Part shown: piece by piece, positions 1 through 8,750 of the stretch
How positions within the stretch are numbered: the first letter of the stretch is position 1
Layout: each line of letters begins with the position of its first letter
The notes under the pieces: model-generated
What the model was told of the DNA's origin: nothing
The model's database searches: none
Seen by the model: only the letters and a program-made list of their open reading frames with translations
Program-made: the position numbers and the translations under genes
Assembly (NCBI RefSeq): GCF_000785435.2
Contig: NZ_JTDB02000001.1
Location: 372,001-436,000, forward strand
Source: Paraburkholderia sacchari
GTDB taxonomy: Bacteria; Pseudomonadota; Gammaproteobacteria; Burkholderiales; Burkholderiaceae
Length of the DNA stretch: 64,000 bases
Reading direction: 5' to 3'

Positions 1-2
1 CG

Positions 3-680
3 CCGGTGTCGGGCCGCGTCTCGCGCGCCGAGATCACGGTGGGCAACGTGGTGTCGGCAGGCGCGAGCGCGCCGCCGCTGACGACGCTGGTTTCGGTGTC
101 GCCCATCTACGCCGAATTCGATGCCGATGAGCAGACCTACCTCGACTACATCAGCCGCATGAAGGACGGTTCGAAAGTCCCCGTCGAACTGGGGCTCGCG
201 AACGAAGCCGGTTATTCGCGCAGCGGCACGATCGAGTCGGTGGACAACCGGCTCGACACGTCGTCGGGCACGATCCGCGTGCGCGCGCGCTTCGACAACG
301 CCGACGGGGCGCTCGTGCCGGGCCTCTATGCGCGCATCAAGGTAAGCGGCAGCGCGCCTCACGCGGCGTTGTTGGTCGACGAAGCGGCCATCGGCACGGA
401 CCAGGACAAGAAGTTCGTCTACGTTGTGGATGGCGGGGGCAAGGTCGCGTATCGCACCGTGCGCACCGGCGGGCAGCAGGGCAATTTGCGCGTGATCGTG
501 GGCGGCCTGCAGGCGGGCGAGCGCGTGATCGTGAACGGCACGCAACGCGTGCGGCCGGGCGAGGCCGTGCGTTCGCACGAGGTGCCGATGAGCGGCGACG
601 CGGACGCGGGCGTGGCCAATGCCGCCGTGCCTTCGCCTTCGCCCGACAATTCCGCTGCAAAGACGGCCAAGGCTTCCTGA
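3..680 (+). CDS. RND efflux periplasmic adaptor (membrane fusion protein), C-terminal part
   Basis: This is the C-terminal 225 codons of an HlyD/AcrA/MexE-type adaptor; the gene begins left of the window. Adaptors of this family bridge the inner-membrane RND pump and the outer-membrane channel. The visible part opens in the lipoyl/beta-barrel region (PVSGRVSRAEITVGNVV), continues through the beta-barrel and membrane-proximal domain (GLYARIKVSG, then GLQAGERVIVNGTQRVRPGE), and ends in an Ala/Pro/Ser-rich tail. The pump gene follows 71 bp later on the same strand, so it is the first visible gene of a three-gene efflux operon. Whether its N-terminus carries a lipobox cannot be seen. Confidence 0.93.
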   Translation, partial: PVSGRVSRAEITVGNVVSAGASAPPLTTLVSVSPIYAEFDADEQTYLDYISRMKDGSKVPVELGLANEAGYSRSGTIESVDNRLDTSSGTIRVRARFDNADGALVPGLYARIKVSGSAPHAALLVDEAAIGTDQDKKFVYVVDGGGKVAYRTVRTGGQQGNLRVIVGGLQAGERVIVNGTQRVRPGEAVRSHEVPMSGDADAGVANAAVPSPSPDNSAAKTAKAS

Positions 681-751
681 GGCGCGGCGCTCGCCCTCTG
701 CGCGAGCGCGATCCTCGCATCAAGTTAGTCATCCGAAATTTAGAGCGACCC

Positions 752-3700
752 ATGAACATATCGAAATTCTTCATCGACCGGCCGATCTTCGCGGGCGTGC
801 TGTCCGTGCTGGTCCTGCTGGCCGGGGTGATCGCCCTGTTCCAGTTGCCGATCTCCGAGTATCCCGAAGTCGTGCCGCCTTCGGTGGTCGTCCATGCGCA
901 GTATCCGGGCGCGAACCCCAAGGTGATTGCCGAAGCCGTGGCCGCGCCGCTCGAAGAGCAGATCAACGGCGTCGAGAACATGCTGTACATGCAGTCGCAG
1001 GCCAATAGCGACGGCAATCTCACGCTCACGGTCACGTTCCGGCTGGGCACCGACCCCGACAAGGCCACGCAGCTCGTGCAGAACCGCGTGAACCAGGCGC
1101 TGCCGCGTCTGCCCGAGGACGTGCAGCGCCTCGGCATCACCACCATCAAGAGCTCGCCCACGCTCACGATGGTGGTGCACCTGATCTCGCCGAACAATCA
1201 GTACGACATGACGTACCTGCGCAACTACGCGCTGCTCAACGTGAAGGACCGGCTCTCGAACATTCGCGGCGTGGGCCAGGTGCAGCTTTGGGGCTCGGGC
1301 GATTACGCCATGCGCATCTGGCTCGATCCGCAGAAGGTGGCGCAGCGCAACCTCACGGCGGAAGACGTGGTGAATGCGATTCGCGAGCAGAATGTGCAGG
1401 TCGCGGCGGGCGTGATCGGCGCGTCGCCGAGCGTGCCGGGCACGCCGCTGCAACTGAACGTGAATGCGCGCGGACGTCTGCGCACGGAAGGCGAATTCGG
1501 CAACATCATCGTCAAGACCAATCCCGATGGCGGCGTAACTTATCTGCGTGACATCTCGCGCATCGAGCTCGCGGCGTCCGAGTATGGCCTGCGCTCGCTG
1601 CTCGATAACAAGCCGGCCGTTGCGCTCGCCATCAACCAGGCGCCGGGCGCGAATTCGCTCGCGATTTCCGACCAGGTGCGCGAGGCGATGAAAGAGCTCA
1701 AGGAGGACATGCCCGCCGGCGTGGACTACCGCATCGTCTACGACCCCACGCAGTTCGTGCGCTCCAGTATCGAAGCGGTCGTGCATACGCTGCTCGAAGC
1801 CATCGCGCTCGTGGTGGTCGTGGTGATCGTGTTCCTGCAAACCTGGCGCGCTTCGATCATTCCGCTCATCGCCGTGCCGGTGTCGATCGTGGGGACGTTC
1901 TCGCTGCTGCTGGCATTTGGTTTCTCGATCAATGCGTTGTCGCTGTTCGGGATGGTGCTCGCGATCGGTATCGTGGTGGACGACGCGATCGTGGTGGTGG
2001 AGAACGTCGAGCGCAACATCGCGAGCGGGCTTTCCGCGCGCGACGCCACTTACAAGGCCATGCAGGAAGTGAGCGGGCCGATCATCGCGATCGCGCTTAC
2101 GCTCGTGGCCGTGTTCGTCCCGCTCGCGTTCATGAGCGGTCTCACGGGCCAGTTCTACAAGCAGTTCGCGATGACCATCGCCATTTCGACGGTGATCTCC
2201 GCGTTCAACTCGCTCACGCTCTCGCCGGCGCTCTCCGCGCTTTTGCTGCGCGGCCACGGCGAGAAGGAGGATTGGCTCACGCGCGTGATGAATACGCTGC
2301 TGGGCGGCTTTTTCCGGCGCTTCAACAAGGTGTTTCATCGCGGCTCGGAGGACTATGGGCGCGGCGTGAACGGCGTGCTGCACCACAAGGGCGCGATGCT
2401 CGCGGTCTATGCGGTGCTGATTGGCGCGACGGTGCTGATGGCGCGCATCGTGCCGGGCGGCTTCGTGCCCGCGCAGGACAAGGAGTATCTGATCGCGTTC
2501 GCGCAATTGCCCAATGGCGCTTCGCTCGACCGCACGGAAAGCGTGATTCGCGACATGAGTGCGATCGCGCTCAAGCAGCCGGGCGTGGAAAGCGCGGTGG
2601 CGTTTCCGGGTCTTTCGGTGAATGGCTTCACCAATAGTTCGAGCGCGGGCATTGTGTTCGTCACGCTCAAGCCGTTCAAGGAGCGCAAGAGCAAGGCGCT
2701 CGCGGCGGGCGCGATCGCGGGCGCGCTCAACCAGCAATATGGCGCGATCAAGGACTCGTTCATCGCCGTGTTTCCGCCGCCGCCGGTGCTCGGTCTCGGC
2801 ACGCTGGGCGGCTTCAAGATGCAACTGGAAGACCGCGGCGCGCTCGGTTATGAGGCGCTCAACCGCGCGACCGAGGACTTCGTGAAGCGCGCGGCGAAGA
2901 CACCCGAGCTGGGCCCGACGTTCTCGAGCTATCAAATCAACGTGCCGCAGCTAAATGTCGATCTCGACCGCACCAAGGCCAAGCAGTTGGGCGTGCCGGT
3001 TACGGATGTGTTCGAGACCATGCAGATCTATCTGGGTTCGCTCTACGTGAACGACTTCAACCGGTTCGGTCGCGTGTACCAGGTGCGCGTGCAGGCCGAT
3101 GCGCCGTTCCGCCAGAAGGCCGATGACATTCTGCAACTGAAGACGCGCAACGCCGCCGGCGATATGGTGCCGCTCTCGTCGCTCGTGACGGTTACGCCCA
3201 CGTACGGTCCCGAGATGGTGGTGCGCTACAACGGCTACACGGCTGCCGACATCAACGGCGGTCCCGCGCCGGGCTACTCGTCGGGGCAGGCGCAGGCGGC
3301 GGCCGAGCGCATCGCGGCCGAGGTGCTGCCGCGCGGCGTAAAGTTCGAATGGACAGACCTCACGTATCAGCAGATTCTTGCGGGCAACTCGGGCATCTGG
3401 GTGTTCCCGATCAGCGTGCTGCTGGTGTTCCTGGTGCTGGCCGCGCTCTACGAGAGCCTGACGCTGCCGCTCGCGGTGATCCTGATCGTGCCGATGAGCG
3501 TGCTATGCGCGCTGACCGGCGTGTGGCTTACCCAGGGCGACAACAACATCTTCACGCAGATTGGCCTGATGGTGTTGGTTGGCCTGGCGTCGAAGAACGC
3601 AATTCTGATCGTGGAGTTCGCACGCGAACTCGAACACGACGGACACACGCCCCTTTCGGCCGCCATCGAGGCAAGCCGGCTGCGCCTGCGCCCGATTCTG

Positions 3701-3946
3701 ATGACATCCATCGCGTTCATCATGGGTGTGGTGCCACTCGTGCTGTCGTCGGGGGCGGGCTCGGAGATGCGTCATGCGATGGGCGTGGCTGTGTTCTTCG
3801 GCATGCTCGGCGTGACGGCCTTCGGCCTGTTGCTGACGCCGGTGTTCTATGTCGTGCTGCGCACGATCGCGGGCGGCAAGATCCACGTCGCGCAAAAGGA
3901 CAATGCGGACAAAGCGCGTGCTTCCCGGTCCACGGTGGATGCTTAA
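752..3946 (+). CDS. RND multidrug efflux pump, HAE1 family (MexF/BpeF-like)
   Basis: The 1064-residue protein is the normal length for an AcrB/MexF-type proton-driven drug exporter. It starts with MNISKFFIDRPIFAGVLSV, typical of the inner-membrane N-terminus, followed by porter-domain sequence and transmembrane segments. TM4 carries the paired proton-relay aspartates D410-D411 in GIVVDDAIVVVENVE. The second half repeats the topology and ends in a hydrophilic tail. The closest recalled relatives are MexF, BpeF and other chloramphenicol/trimethoprim/quinolone-type pumps, but substrates cannot be read from sequence. It sits between the adaptor and the outer-membrane factor, which starts 6 bp downstream. 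No local regulator is visible; it may lie left of the window. Confidence 0.96.
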   Translation: MNISKFFIDRPIFAGVLSVLVLLAGVIALFQLPISEYPEVVPPSVVVHAQYPGANPKVIAEAVAAPLEEQINGVENMLYMQSQANSDGNLTLTVTFRLGTDPDKATQLVQNRVNQALPRLPEDVQRLGITTIKSSPTLTMVVHLISPNNQYDMTYLRNYALLNVKDRLSNIRGVGQVQLWGSGDYAMRIWLDPQKVAQRNLTAEDVVNAIREQNVQVAAGVIGASPSVPGTPLQLNVNARGRLRTEGEFGNIIVKTNPDGGVTYLRDISRIELAASEYGLRSLLDNKPAVALAINQAPGANSLAISDQVREAMKELKEDMPAGVDYRIVYDPTQFVRSSIEAVVHTLLEAIALVVVVVIVFLQTWRASIIPLIAVPVSIVGTFSLLLAFGFSINALSLFGMVLAIGIVVDDAIVVVENVERNIASGLSARDATYKAMQEVSGPIIAIALTLVAVFVPLAFMSGLTGQFYKQFAMTIAISTVISAFNSLTLSPALSALLLRGHGEKEDWLTRVMNTLLGGFFRRFNKVFHRGSEDYGRGVNGVLHHKGAMLAVYAVLIGATVLMARIVPGGFVPAQDKEYLIAFAQLPNGASLDRTESVIRDMSAIALKQPGVESAVAFPGLSVNGFTNSSSAGIVFVTLKPFKERKSKALAAGAIAGALNQQYGAIKDSFIAVFPPPPVLGLGTLGGFKMQLEDRGALGYEALNRATEDFVKRAAKTPELGPTFSSYQINVPQLNVDLDRTKAKQLGVPVTDVFETMQIYLGSLYVNDFNRFGRVYQVRVQADAPFRQKADDILQLKTRNAAGDMVPLSSLVTVTPTYGPEMVVRYNGYTAADINGGPAPGYSSGQAQAAAERIAAEVLPRGVKFEWTDLTYQQILAGNSGIWVFPISVLLVFLVLAALYESLTLPLAVILIVPMSVLCALTGVWLTQGDNNIFTQIGLMVLVGLASKNAILIVEFARELEHDGHTPLSAAIEASRLRLRPILMTSIAFIMGVVPLVLSSGAGSEMRHAMGVAVFFGMLGVTAFGLLLTPVFYVVLRTIAGGKIHVAQKDNADKARASRSTVDA

Positions 3947-3952
3947 GCAGGG

Positions 3953-5572
3953 ATGATCAAGATGACTAACTATTCAGATTCACCCGCGCAACATCGCGGC
4001 ATGGAAGATACGGGCAGATTCTGGCGCGTGACGCGGCTGGCCGCCGGCGTGGCGCTTTTTGCGTGGCTGGCTGCGTGCTCGGTCGAGCCTACATACAAGG
4101 TGCCCGACGCGGGCGTGCCGAACGCGTACAAGGAAGCGCCGCTGCAAACGCAGGGACCGGCGCAAAATCAGCCGGTGAACCCGCACGACGTAGGCACGTG
4201 GACGCCCGCTCAACCCGCCGACGACGCACATCGCGGCGAGTGGTGGAAGGCGTTCGGCGATCCCACGCTCGATCAGCTCGAAGAGCAGGCGCAAGCCGCG
4301 AACCAGGACCTCAAGGCTGCCGCCGCGCGCGTGGAGCAAGCGCGCGCGGTGACGCAGGCGGCGCGCGCGTCGTGGTTCCCGTCCATCGACGCGGGCTTCG
4401 GACCGACGCGTGAACGTGCCTCGCCGGCCTCGCTGTATCTGCCGCAGAACGCCAACGTGCCCGCGCAAACGCTGTGGCGCGCGCAGGCGACGGCGAGCTA
4501 CGAGGTCGATCTGTTCGGCCGCGTGAGCTCGAACGTGCACGCGACCCAGGCCGATGCGCAGCAGAGCGAGGCGCTGTTCCGCTCGGTGCAGCTCGCGTTG
4601 CAGGCCGATGTCGCGCAGAACTACTTCCAGTTGCGCCAGTTCGATTCCGACGCCGATCTCTACCGGCGCACGGTCGCGCTGCGCGAGGACGCGCTCAAGC
4701 TCGTAGAGCGCCGCTTCAAGGAAGGCGACATCAGCGAGCTCGATGTTTCGCAGGCGCGCAACGAACTCGCGAGCGCGCGCGCGGACGCGGTGGGCGTGGC
4801 GCGCCTGCGCGCGGCCTCGGAGCATAGCCTCGCGATCCTGCTGGGCAAGGCGCCGGCCGACTTCACGTTCCCCGAGACGCCGCTTGCGCCGGTGGTCGTG
4901 CAGGTGCCTGCCGGCCTGCCTTCAACGCTGCTCGAACGCCGCCCCGACATCGCCGCCGCCGAGCGCGCAATGGCGGCAGCGAACGCGCGCGTGGGCCTCG
5001 CGAAGGCGGCGTTCTTCCCGAAGCTCGATATCACCGGTGCGTTTGGTTATGAATCGGCGACGCTCGGCGATCTCTTCATGTGGTCGAGCCGCGCGTTCCT
5101 GCTCGGGCCGCTCGCGGGCACGGCGCTCACATTGCCGCTGTTCGACGGCGGCCGGCGCAAGGCCAATCTTGCGCAGTCGCGCGCGAAGTACGACGAGGAT
5201 GTCGCGCAGTATCGCCAGCAGGTGCTCGTGGCGTTCCGCGAGGTCGAGGACAATCTCTCCGACCTGCGCCTGCTCGGCGACCAGATCAGCGCGCAGGACG
5301 ACGCGGTGAACGCCTCGCAACGCGCGGCGCATCTCTCGCGCACGCAGTACGAAGAAGGCGAGGTGAGCTATCTGAACGTGATCGACAGCGAGCGCTCGGT
5401 GCTGGTTTCGCAGTTGCAGGCGAGCCATTTGCAAGGCTCGCAGGCGGTGGCCACCGTCAACCTGATCCGCGCGCTTGGCGGCGGGTGGGGGGACGCGAAG
5501 CCTGATTCAGCGCCGGCTGCGGCTGCGCCCGTCGCAAGTTCGGCGACTGCCGCGCCGCTCGCTTCGCGCTGA
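3953..5572 (+). CDS. RND efflux outer-membrane factor, NodT/OprM family lipoprotein
   Basis: This 539-residue TolC-like outer-membrane channel is the third gene of the efflux operon. The signal peptide ends in a lipobox (FAWLAAC, Cys about residue 42), so the mature protein is probably lipid-anchored. Two homologous outer-membrane-efflux repeats are visible, with family sequences such as WWKAFGDPTLDQLEEQA, SYEVDLFGRVSSNV and LPSTLLERRPDIAAAERAM. The C-terminus is an Ala/Ser/Pro-rich tail. ATG codons at 3962 and 4001 are alternative starts, since the SD-like AGCAGGG almost touches the first ATG. It completes the tripartite pump, which would export drugs directly to the exterior. Confidence 0.94.
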   Translation: MIKMTNYSDSPAQHRGMEDTGRFWRVTRLAAGVALFAWLAACSVEPTYKVPDAGVPNAYKEAPLQTQGPAQNQPVNPHDVGTWTPAQPADDAHRGEWWKAFGDPTLDQLEEQAQAANQDLKAAAARVEQARAVTQAARASWFPSIDAGFGPTRERASPASLYLPQNANVPAQTLWRAQATASYEVDLFGRVSSNVHATQADAQQSEALFRSVQLALQADVAQNYFQLRQFDSDADLYRRTVALREDALKLVERRFKEGDISELDVSQARNELASARADAVGVARLRAASEHSLAILLGKAPADFTFPETPLAPVVVQVPAGLPSTLLERRPDIAAAERAMAAANARVGLAKAAFFPKLDITGAFGYESATLGDLFMWSSRAFLLGPLAGTALTLPLFDGGRRKANLAQSRAKYDEDVAQYRQQVLVAFREVEDNLSDLRLLGDQISAQDDAVNASQRAAHLSRTQYEEGEVSYLNVIDSERSVLVSQLQASHLQGSQAVATVNLIRALGGGWGDAKPDSAPAAAAPVASSATAAPLASR

Positions 5573-5600
5573 CCGATGATGCAGACGCCATGACGACGTG

Positions 5601-5629
5601 CGCGCGTAGCCGCCTCGCGGCTCGCGCGC
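5601..5629 (+). terminator. GC-rich hairpin after the efflux operon
   Basis: The arms around AGCCGC-ctc-GCGGCT extend on both sides into GCGCG/CGCGC, giving a stable hairpin 29 bp past the outer-membrane-factor stop codon. There is no U-tract, so termination is only a possibility. Confidence 0.3.
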
Positions 5630-5710
5630 ACTCGCAGGAACGACCTGAGCCGAAGCAGTACACTTCGAGAAACCGCGCGCGCGACAGCCACCTTCTCGAG
5701 GAACGTTCCT

Positions 5711-7036
5711 TTGGAGTTCAAACTACCGACCACGGCGACGGCGCCGTTTTGTCCGTCCGAAGTGCGGGGCAGCGTGGAGGTCTCGCCGCGCGCGCCGTTC
5801 TGGAAGAAGTTCTGGCAATTCGCCGGACCCGGCTTGCTGGTGTCGATTGGCTATATGGACCCCGGCAACTGGGCGACCGATATCGAGGCCGGTTCGCGCT
5901 ACGGTTACCAGTTGCTGTTCGTCGTGGTGCTGTCGAGCATCGCGGCCATGGCGCTGCAATGCCTCGCGATGCGCCTTGGCATCGTTACTGGCCGCGATCT
6001 GGCCGAACTCTCGCGCACGCGCTACTCGCGACCGGTTGCGCTCGGGCAGTGGGCGCTTGCCGAAGTCTCGATCATCGCGTGCGACCTTGCCGAGGTGCTG
6101 GGCGGCGCGCTCGCGTTTCATCTGCTGCTGGGCTGCTCGCTGCTATGGGGCGTGGTGCTCACCGCGTTCGACACCGTGATCGTGCTCGGCCTCAAGGGCA
6201 AGAATTTCCGCACGCTCGAAGCGATCATGGCCGGCCTCATCGCAACCATCGGCCTCGGCTACGTGATCGAGCTGGCGCTCGTGAAGCCGCACTGGCCCGC
6301 CGTGTTCGCGGGCGCGGTGCCCTCGTGGCAGGCCATCTCGTCGCAGGAGCCGCTGTATCTCGCCATCGGCATTCTCGGCGCGACCGTCATGCCGCATAAC
6401 CTCTACCTGCATTCGTCGATCGTGCAGACGCGCGCCGTGAAGCGCGACCATGCGAGCCTCGCGCAGGCCATCGGGCTGTCGCGGCTCGACACCATTGTCT
6501 CGCTGGCGCTCGCGCTGCTGATCAACGCCGCCATTCTGATTCTCGCGGCGGCGGCTTTTCATGCGACCGGCCACAACCAGGTCACGGAGATCGAAGATGC
6601 CTACAAGCTGCTCGCGCCCGTGGTGGGCGGCGGTGTCGCGTCGGTGCTGTTCGCCGTGACGCTGCTGGCCTCCGGGCAAAGCTCCACCTTCACCGGCACG
6701 GTGGCGGGGCAAGTCGTGATGGAAGGTTTCCTGCAGATGAAGATCCCCTGCTATCAGCGGCGTCTCATCACGCGCGTGCTTGCGCTGATTCCCGCTTTCG
6801 TGGGGGTGTGGCTGCTCGGCAATGGCGCGGTGGGCAAGCTGCTGGTTGCAAGCCAGGTAGTGTTGAGCCTGCAATTGCCGTTCGCGCTGTGGCCGCTGAT
6901 TCGCATGACGAACGATCGCGCGCTGATGGGCGCGTTCGCGAACCGGCTGCCCACGCGCGTGATTGCGTGGCTGCTCTTCGCCGTGATCACGGCGGCGAAT
7001 TTGTGGCTCGTCGGGCAGACGTTTGGCGGGAACTGA
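5711..7036 (+). CDS. mntH: Nramp family divalent metal (Mn2+/Fe2+) transporter
   Basis: This 441-residue, multi-pass inner-membrane proton/metal symporter has the two Nramp signatures: DPGN at about residues 50-53 in GYMDPGNWATDIE (TM1) and MPHN at about 227-230 in ATVMPHNLYLHSS (TM6). These coordinate the Mn2+ or Fe2+ ion. The first start candidate is TTG at 5711; a GTG at 5762 is an in-frame alternative, and both precede TM1. The gene stands alone, downstream of the efflux operon and convergent with flhC. I found no MntR or Fur box and no clear manganese riboswitch in the 138 bp upstream. Confidence 0.93.
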   Translation: MEFKLPTTATAPFCPSEVRGSVEVSPRAPFWKKFWQFAGPGLLVSIGYMDPGNWATDIEAGSRYGYQLLFVVVLSSIAAMALQCLAMRLGIVTGRDLAELSRTRYSRPVALGQWALAEVSIIACDLAEVLGGALAFHLLLGCSLLWGVVLTAFDTVIVLGLKGKNFRTLEAIMAGLIATIGLGYVIELALVKPHWPAVFAGAVPSWQAISSQEPLYLAIGILGATVMPHNLYLHSSIVQTRAVKRDHASLAQAIGLSRLDTIVSLALALLINAAILILAAAAFHATGHNQVTEIEDAYKLLAPVVGGGVASVLFAVTLLASGQSSTFTGTVAGQVVMEGFLQMKIPCYQRRLITRVLALIPAFVGVWLLGNGAVGKLLVASQVVLSLQLPFALWPLIRMTNDRALMGAFANRLPTRVIAWLLFAVITAANLWLVGQTFGGN

Positions 7037-7065
7037 AGCGACGGTGGGACCACTGAAAGCGCTTC

Positions 7066-7098
7066 GCCGTCCGGTCCTCGTTCCGAGTGCCGGACGGC
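7066..7098 (+). terminator. Candidate terminator after mntH
   Basis: A 9-bp perfect inverted repeat, GCCGTCCGG and CCGGACGGC, has a 15-nt loop and starts 30 bp past the mntH stop. The following sequence is only weakly T-rich. It lies between convergent mntH and flhC. Confidence 0.45.
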
Positions 7099-7165
7099 TT
7101 CACGTCTAGTTTGATGCGTCCGGTTTTGAGCCTGCTCCGCCCGCCGGATCTTTGGTCTCCTACGC

Positions 7166-7768
7166 TTATGCAGCCTCGGCAATGCCATCCGGTGACAGAT
7201 CCGGAAGGTCGCGGTCGGTCTGCTCTGCGCCCCGTCGCGCTGCAGCGGCCTTTTTCGTCTTGCCCGCGCGCGAAGGCGGCTGGCATGCGCCGCACACGAC
7301 GTTGTGCTGCAAGTCGTGGCGATGCGCGACGAATTTGCCGCTACAGCGGCAGCAAGGCGTCATCTGCAGAATATCGGCATCAAAAAACCGCACCAGGGTC
7401 CATGCGCGCGTGAGATCGAGCACCGGCTCGGTCCCGCTATGGCTGCAGTGTTCCAGATAAAGCCGGAACCCCTTGGTGAGCGCGTCGAGATGCGAGCAAC
7501 GCGCTTCATTTTTCAAAAACAGGTACGTGTTGTAGAACAGCGATGCATGAATGTTCGCCAGCCACGTCATGTACCAATCTGCCGAGAACGGCAGCATGCC
7601 CTTGGGCGGCGACACGCCGCGGATCTCGCGATACAGGCGGATCATGCGATCGCGCGAGAGCGACAGTTCGCTTTCCAGCACTTGCATGCGCGCGCCCAGC
7701 TCGATCAGCGCAATGGCACGAAAGACTTCTTGCGCGTCTTCGGTGAGGCTGCGCCGATTCGTCGACAT
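7166..7768 (-). CDS. flhC: Flagellar transcriptional activator FlhC
   Basis: FlhC joins FlhD to form the FlhD4C2 complex that switches on class II flagellar genes. The protein is about 200 residues. It has the conserved core LSRDRMIRLYREIRGVSPPKGMLPFSADWYMTW and zinc-binding cysteines arranged as two CxxC pairs (PCCRCSGKF and VVCGACQ). The C-terminal tail is Lys/Arg/Ala-rich. I prefer ATG 7768 because GAGGG lies 6 nt upstream; an ATG two codons earlier (7774) overlaps that SD. It follows flhD almost immediately, as a two-gene operon. No motA or motB gene follows; the next gene downstream is convergent mntH. Confidence 0.95.
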   Translation of the reverse strand: MSTNRRSLTEDAQEVFRAIALIELGARMQVLESELSLSRDRMIRLYREIRGVSPPKGMLPFSADWYMTWLANIHASLFYNTYLFLKNEARCSHLDALTKGFRLYLEHCSHSGTEPVLDLTRAWTLVRFFDADILQMTPCCRCSGKFVAHRHDLQHNVVCGACQPPSRAGKTKKAAAARRGAEQTDRDLPDLSPDGIAEAA

Positions 7769-7777
7769 GGCCATCCC

Positions 7778-8098
7778 TCAGGCGAACTGCACAGCGGATT
7801 GTCCTGCAAGCAGGATGGCCGTGTGCGTGGCCGCCACGTCGGCATGCCGGCTTGTCTGCGTGAGCGCGGACAGCATGGCATGGTCGTCGAAGCGGAACGA
7901 ACAAAGGAGCTGGTCGGAAGCGGCCAGCTTCACGATCTGCGCGAGCGACAGACCGGAAAGCAGATCGGCCAGTTCCGACGACAGGCCCAGTCGGAACATC
8001 CCGACCGGCTTGTCCTCGCGCAGCATGCGCTGCGCGAGCATCAGGTACGACAAGTTAATTTCGCGGATTGAATCCAGCGTCTCGCTGCTGCGGTCCAT
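7778..8098 (-). CDS. flhD: Flagellar transcriptional activator FlhD
   Basis: FlhD is the partner of FlhC at the top of the flagellar gene hierarchy. The 106-residue product begins MDRSSETLDSIREINLSYLM and contains the family core LAQRMLREDKPVGMFRLGLS. The frame stays open up to 8278, but the ATG at 8098 matches the family start and has GGAAAAGAG upstream. The operon is preceded by about 650 bp of non-coding, AT-rich DNA shared with the divergent stress-protein gene. That length fits the heavy regulation known for flhDC. The recurrent TGTAAC motifs there are described separately. Confidence 0.95.
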   Translation of the reverse strand: MDRSSETLDSIREINLSYLMLAQRMLREDKPVGMFRLGLSSELADLLSGLSLAQIVKLAASDQLLCSFRFDDHAMLSALTQTSRHADVAATHTAILLAGQSAVQFA

Positions 8099-8144
8099 TT
8101 TCTCTTTTCCGAAGCCCCGATTAACCCCCCGGCGTTGTGCGCCG

Positions 8145-8708
8145 TTGTAACTTTTGTGGCCCTTGGTCGGCCCGCTCATGAGTGGTGCGCCTGACCTTTT
8201 GATACAACACGTTACAACTCGTAACATGTTGGAGCGAATTGTATGAGGGCAGATCTCAGAAATCAATCCCTGCGACAAAAAATAACCGAGTTGTTACAAA
8301 TGAATTCGGTAATTTTTTCTTCATGCCGGAAGTGGATCTGATTGGCATCGCGCTTTCCCTTGTTGGGCAAGGGGTGTCGCGTAAGTTACCGTAGCTGAAG
8401 GGTTTTTTGGGAGTGCCTCCATTAATGCGCAACGCATTTAAAAGGACGCTTTTTGGGGCTGTTTTCAAGTAATAAAAGTGAAAGCGATGAGTGGCATCGG
8501 TAATAAATTCTCATTACAAACCCCGATTCATCTTACATTCAACTTGTAACAAGTGTATCGGCCATGTGTAACGAGGTTTATCTAAATGTGACAGACGAGA
8601 TCAAACCGCGCACTTTGTAACACAGTCTGGTTACACAACCAGGTCAACTGCGGAGGCAAGCGGGCACTCCTGTCAATTTGTATCATGACGTGATATAGAT
8701 AATGTAAC
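8145..8708. promoter_or_regulatory. flhDC upstream region with clustered TGTAAC/GTTACA motifs
   Basis: The 8099-8750 gap between flhD and the divergent stress-protein gene is visibly AT-richer than its surroundings. It contains no convincing ORF. It repeats the hexamer TGTAAC or its complement GTTACA, or a one-base-shorter core, at 8146-8151, 8211-8225 (paired), 8293-8298, 8385-8389, 8545-8550, 8567-8572, 8616-8635 (paired) and 8703-8708. Two copies form inverted pairs: GTTAC-N5-GTAAC at 8211-8225 and TGTAAC-N8-GTTACA at 8616-8635. CTTGTAACAAG at 8543-8553 is itself a palindrome. I infer a multi-site binding region for one transcription factor, identity unknown. Confidence 0.5.
8205..8231. 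promoter_or_regulatory. Extended inverted repeat upstream of flhD
   Basis: CAACACGTTAC, a 5-nt spacer AACTC, then GTAACATGTTG. The 11-bp arms match at 10 of 11 positions. The site lies about 110 bp upstream of the flhD start and is the longest palindrome in the region, so it is a strong operator candidate. Confidence 0.45.
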
Positions 8709-8750
8709 AGGCAAGCTCGGGGGAGCAGCAGGGAGAGAGGGAGAGGCGAA

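Noticed and set aside
740..2935. Long minus-strand open frame opposite the RND pump gene
   Set aside because: It lies entirely opposite a full-length, motif-rich RND pump and has a His/Arg-rich low-complexity translation typical of antisense frames in GC-rich DNA.
5573..5710. Manganese riboswitch before mntH
   Set aside because: I looked for the conserved yybP-ykoY loops and could not find a convincing match; only a GC-rich hairpin is present.
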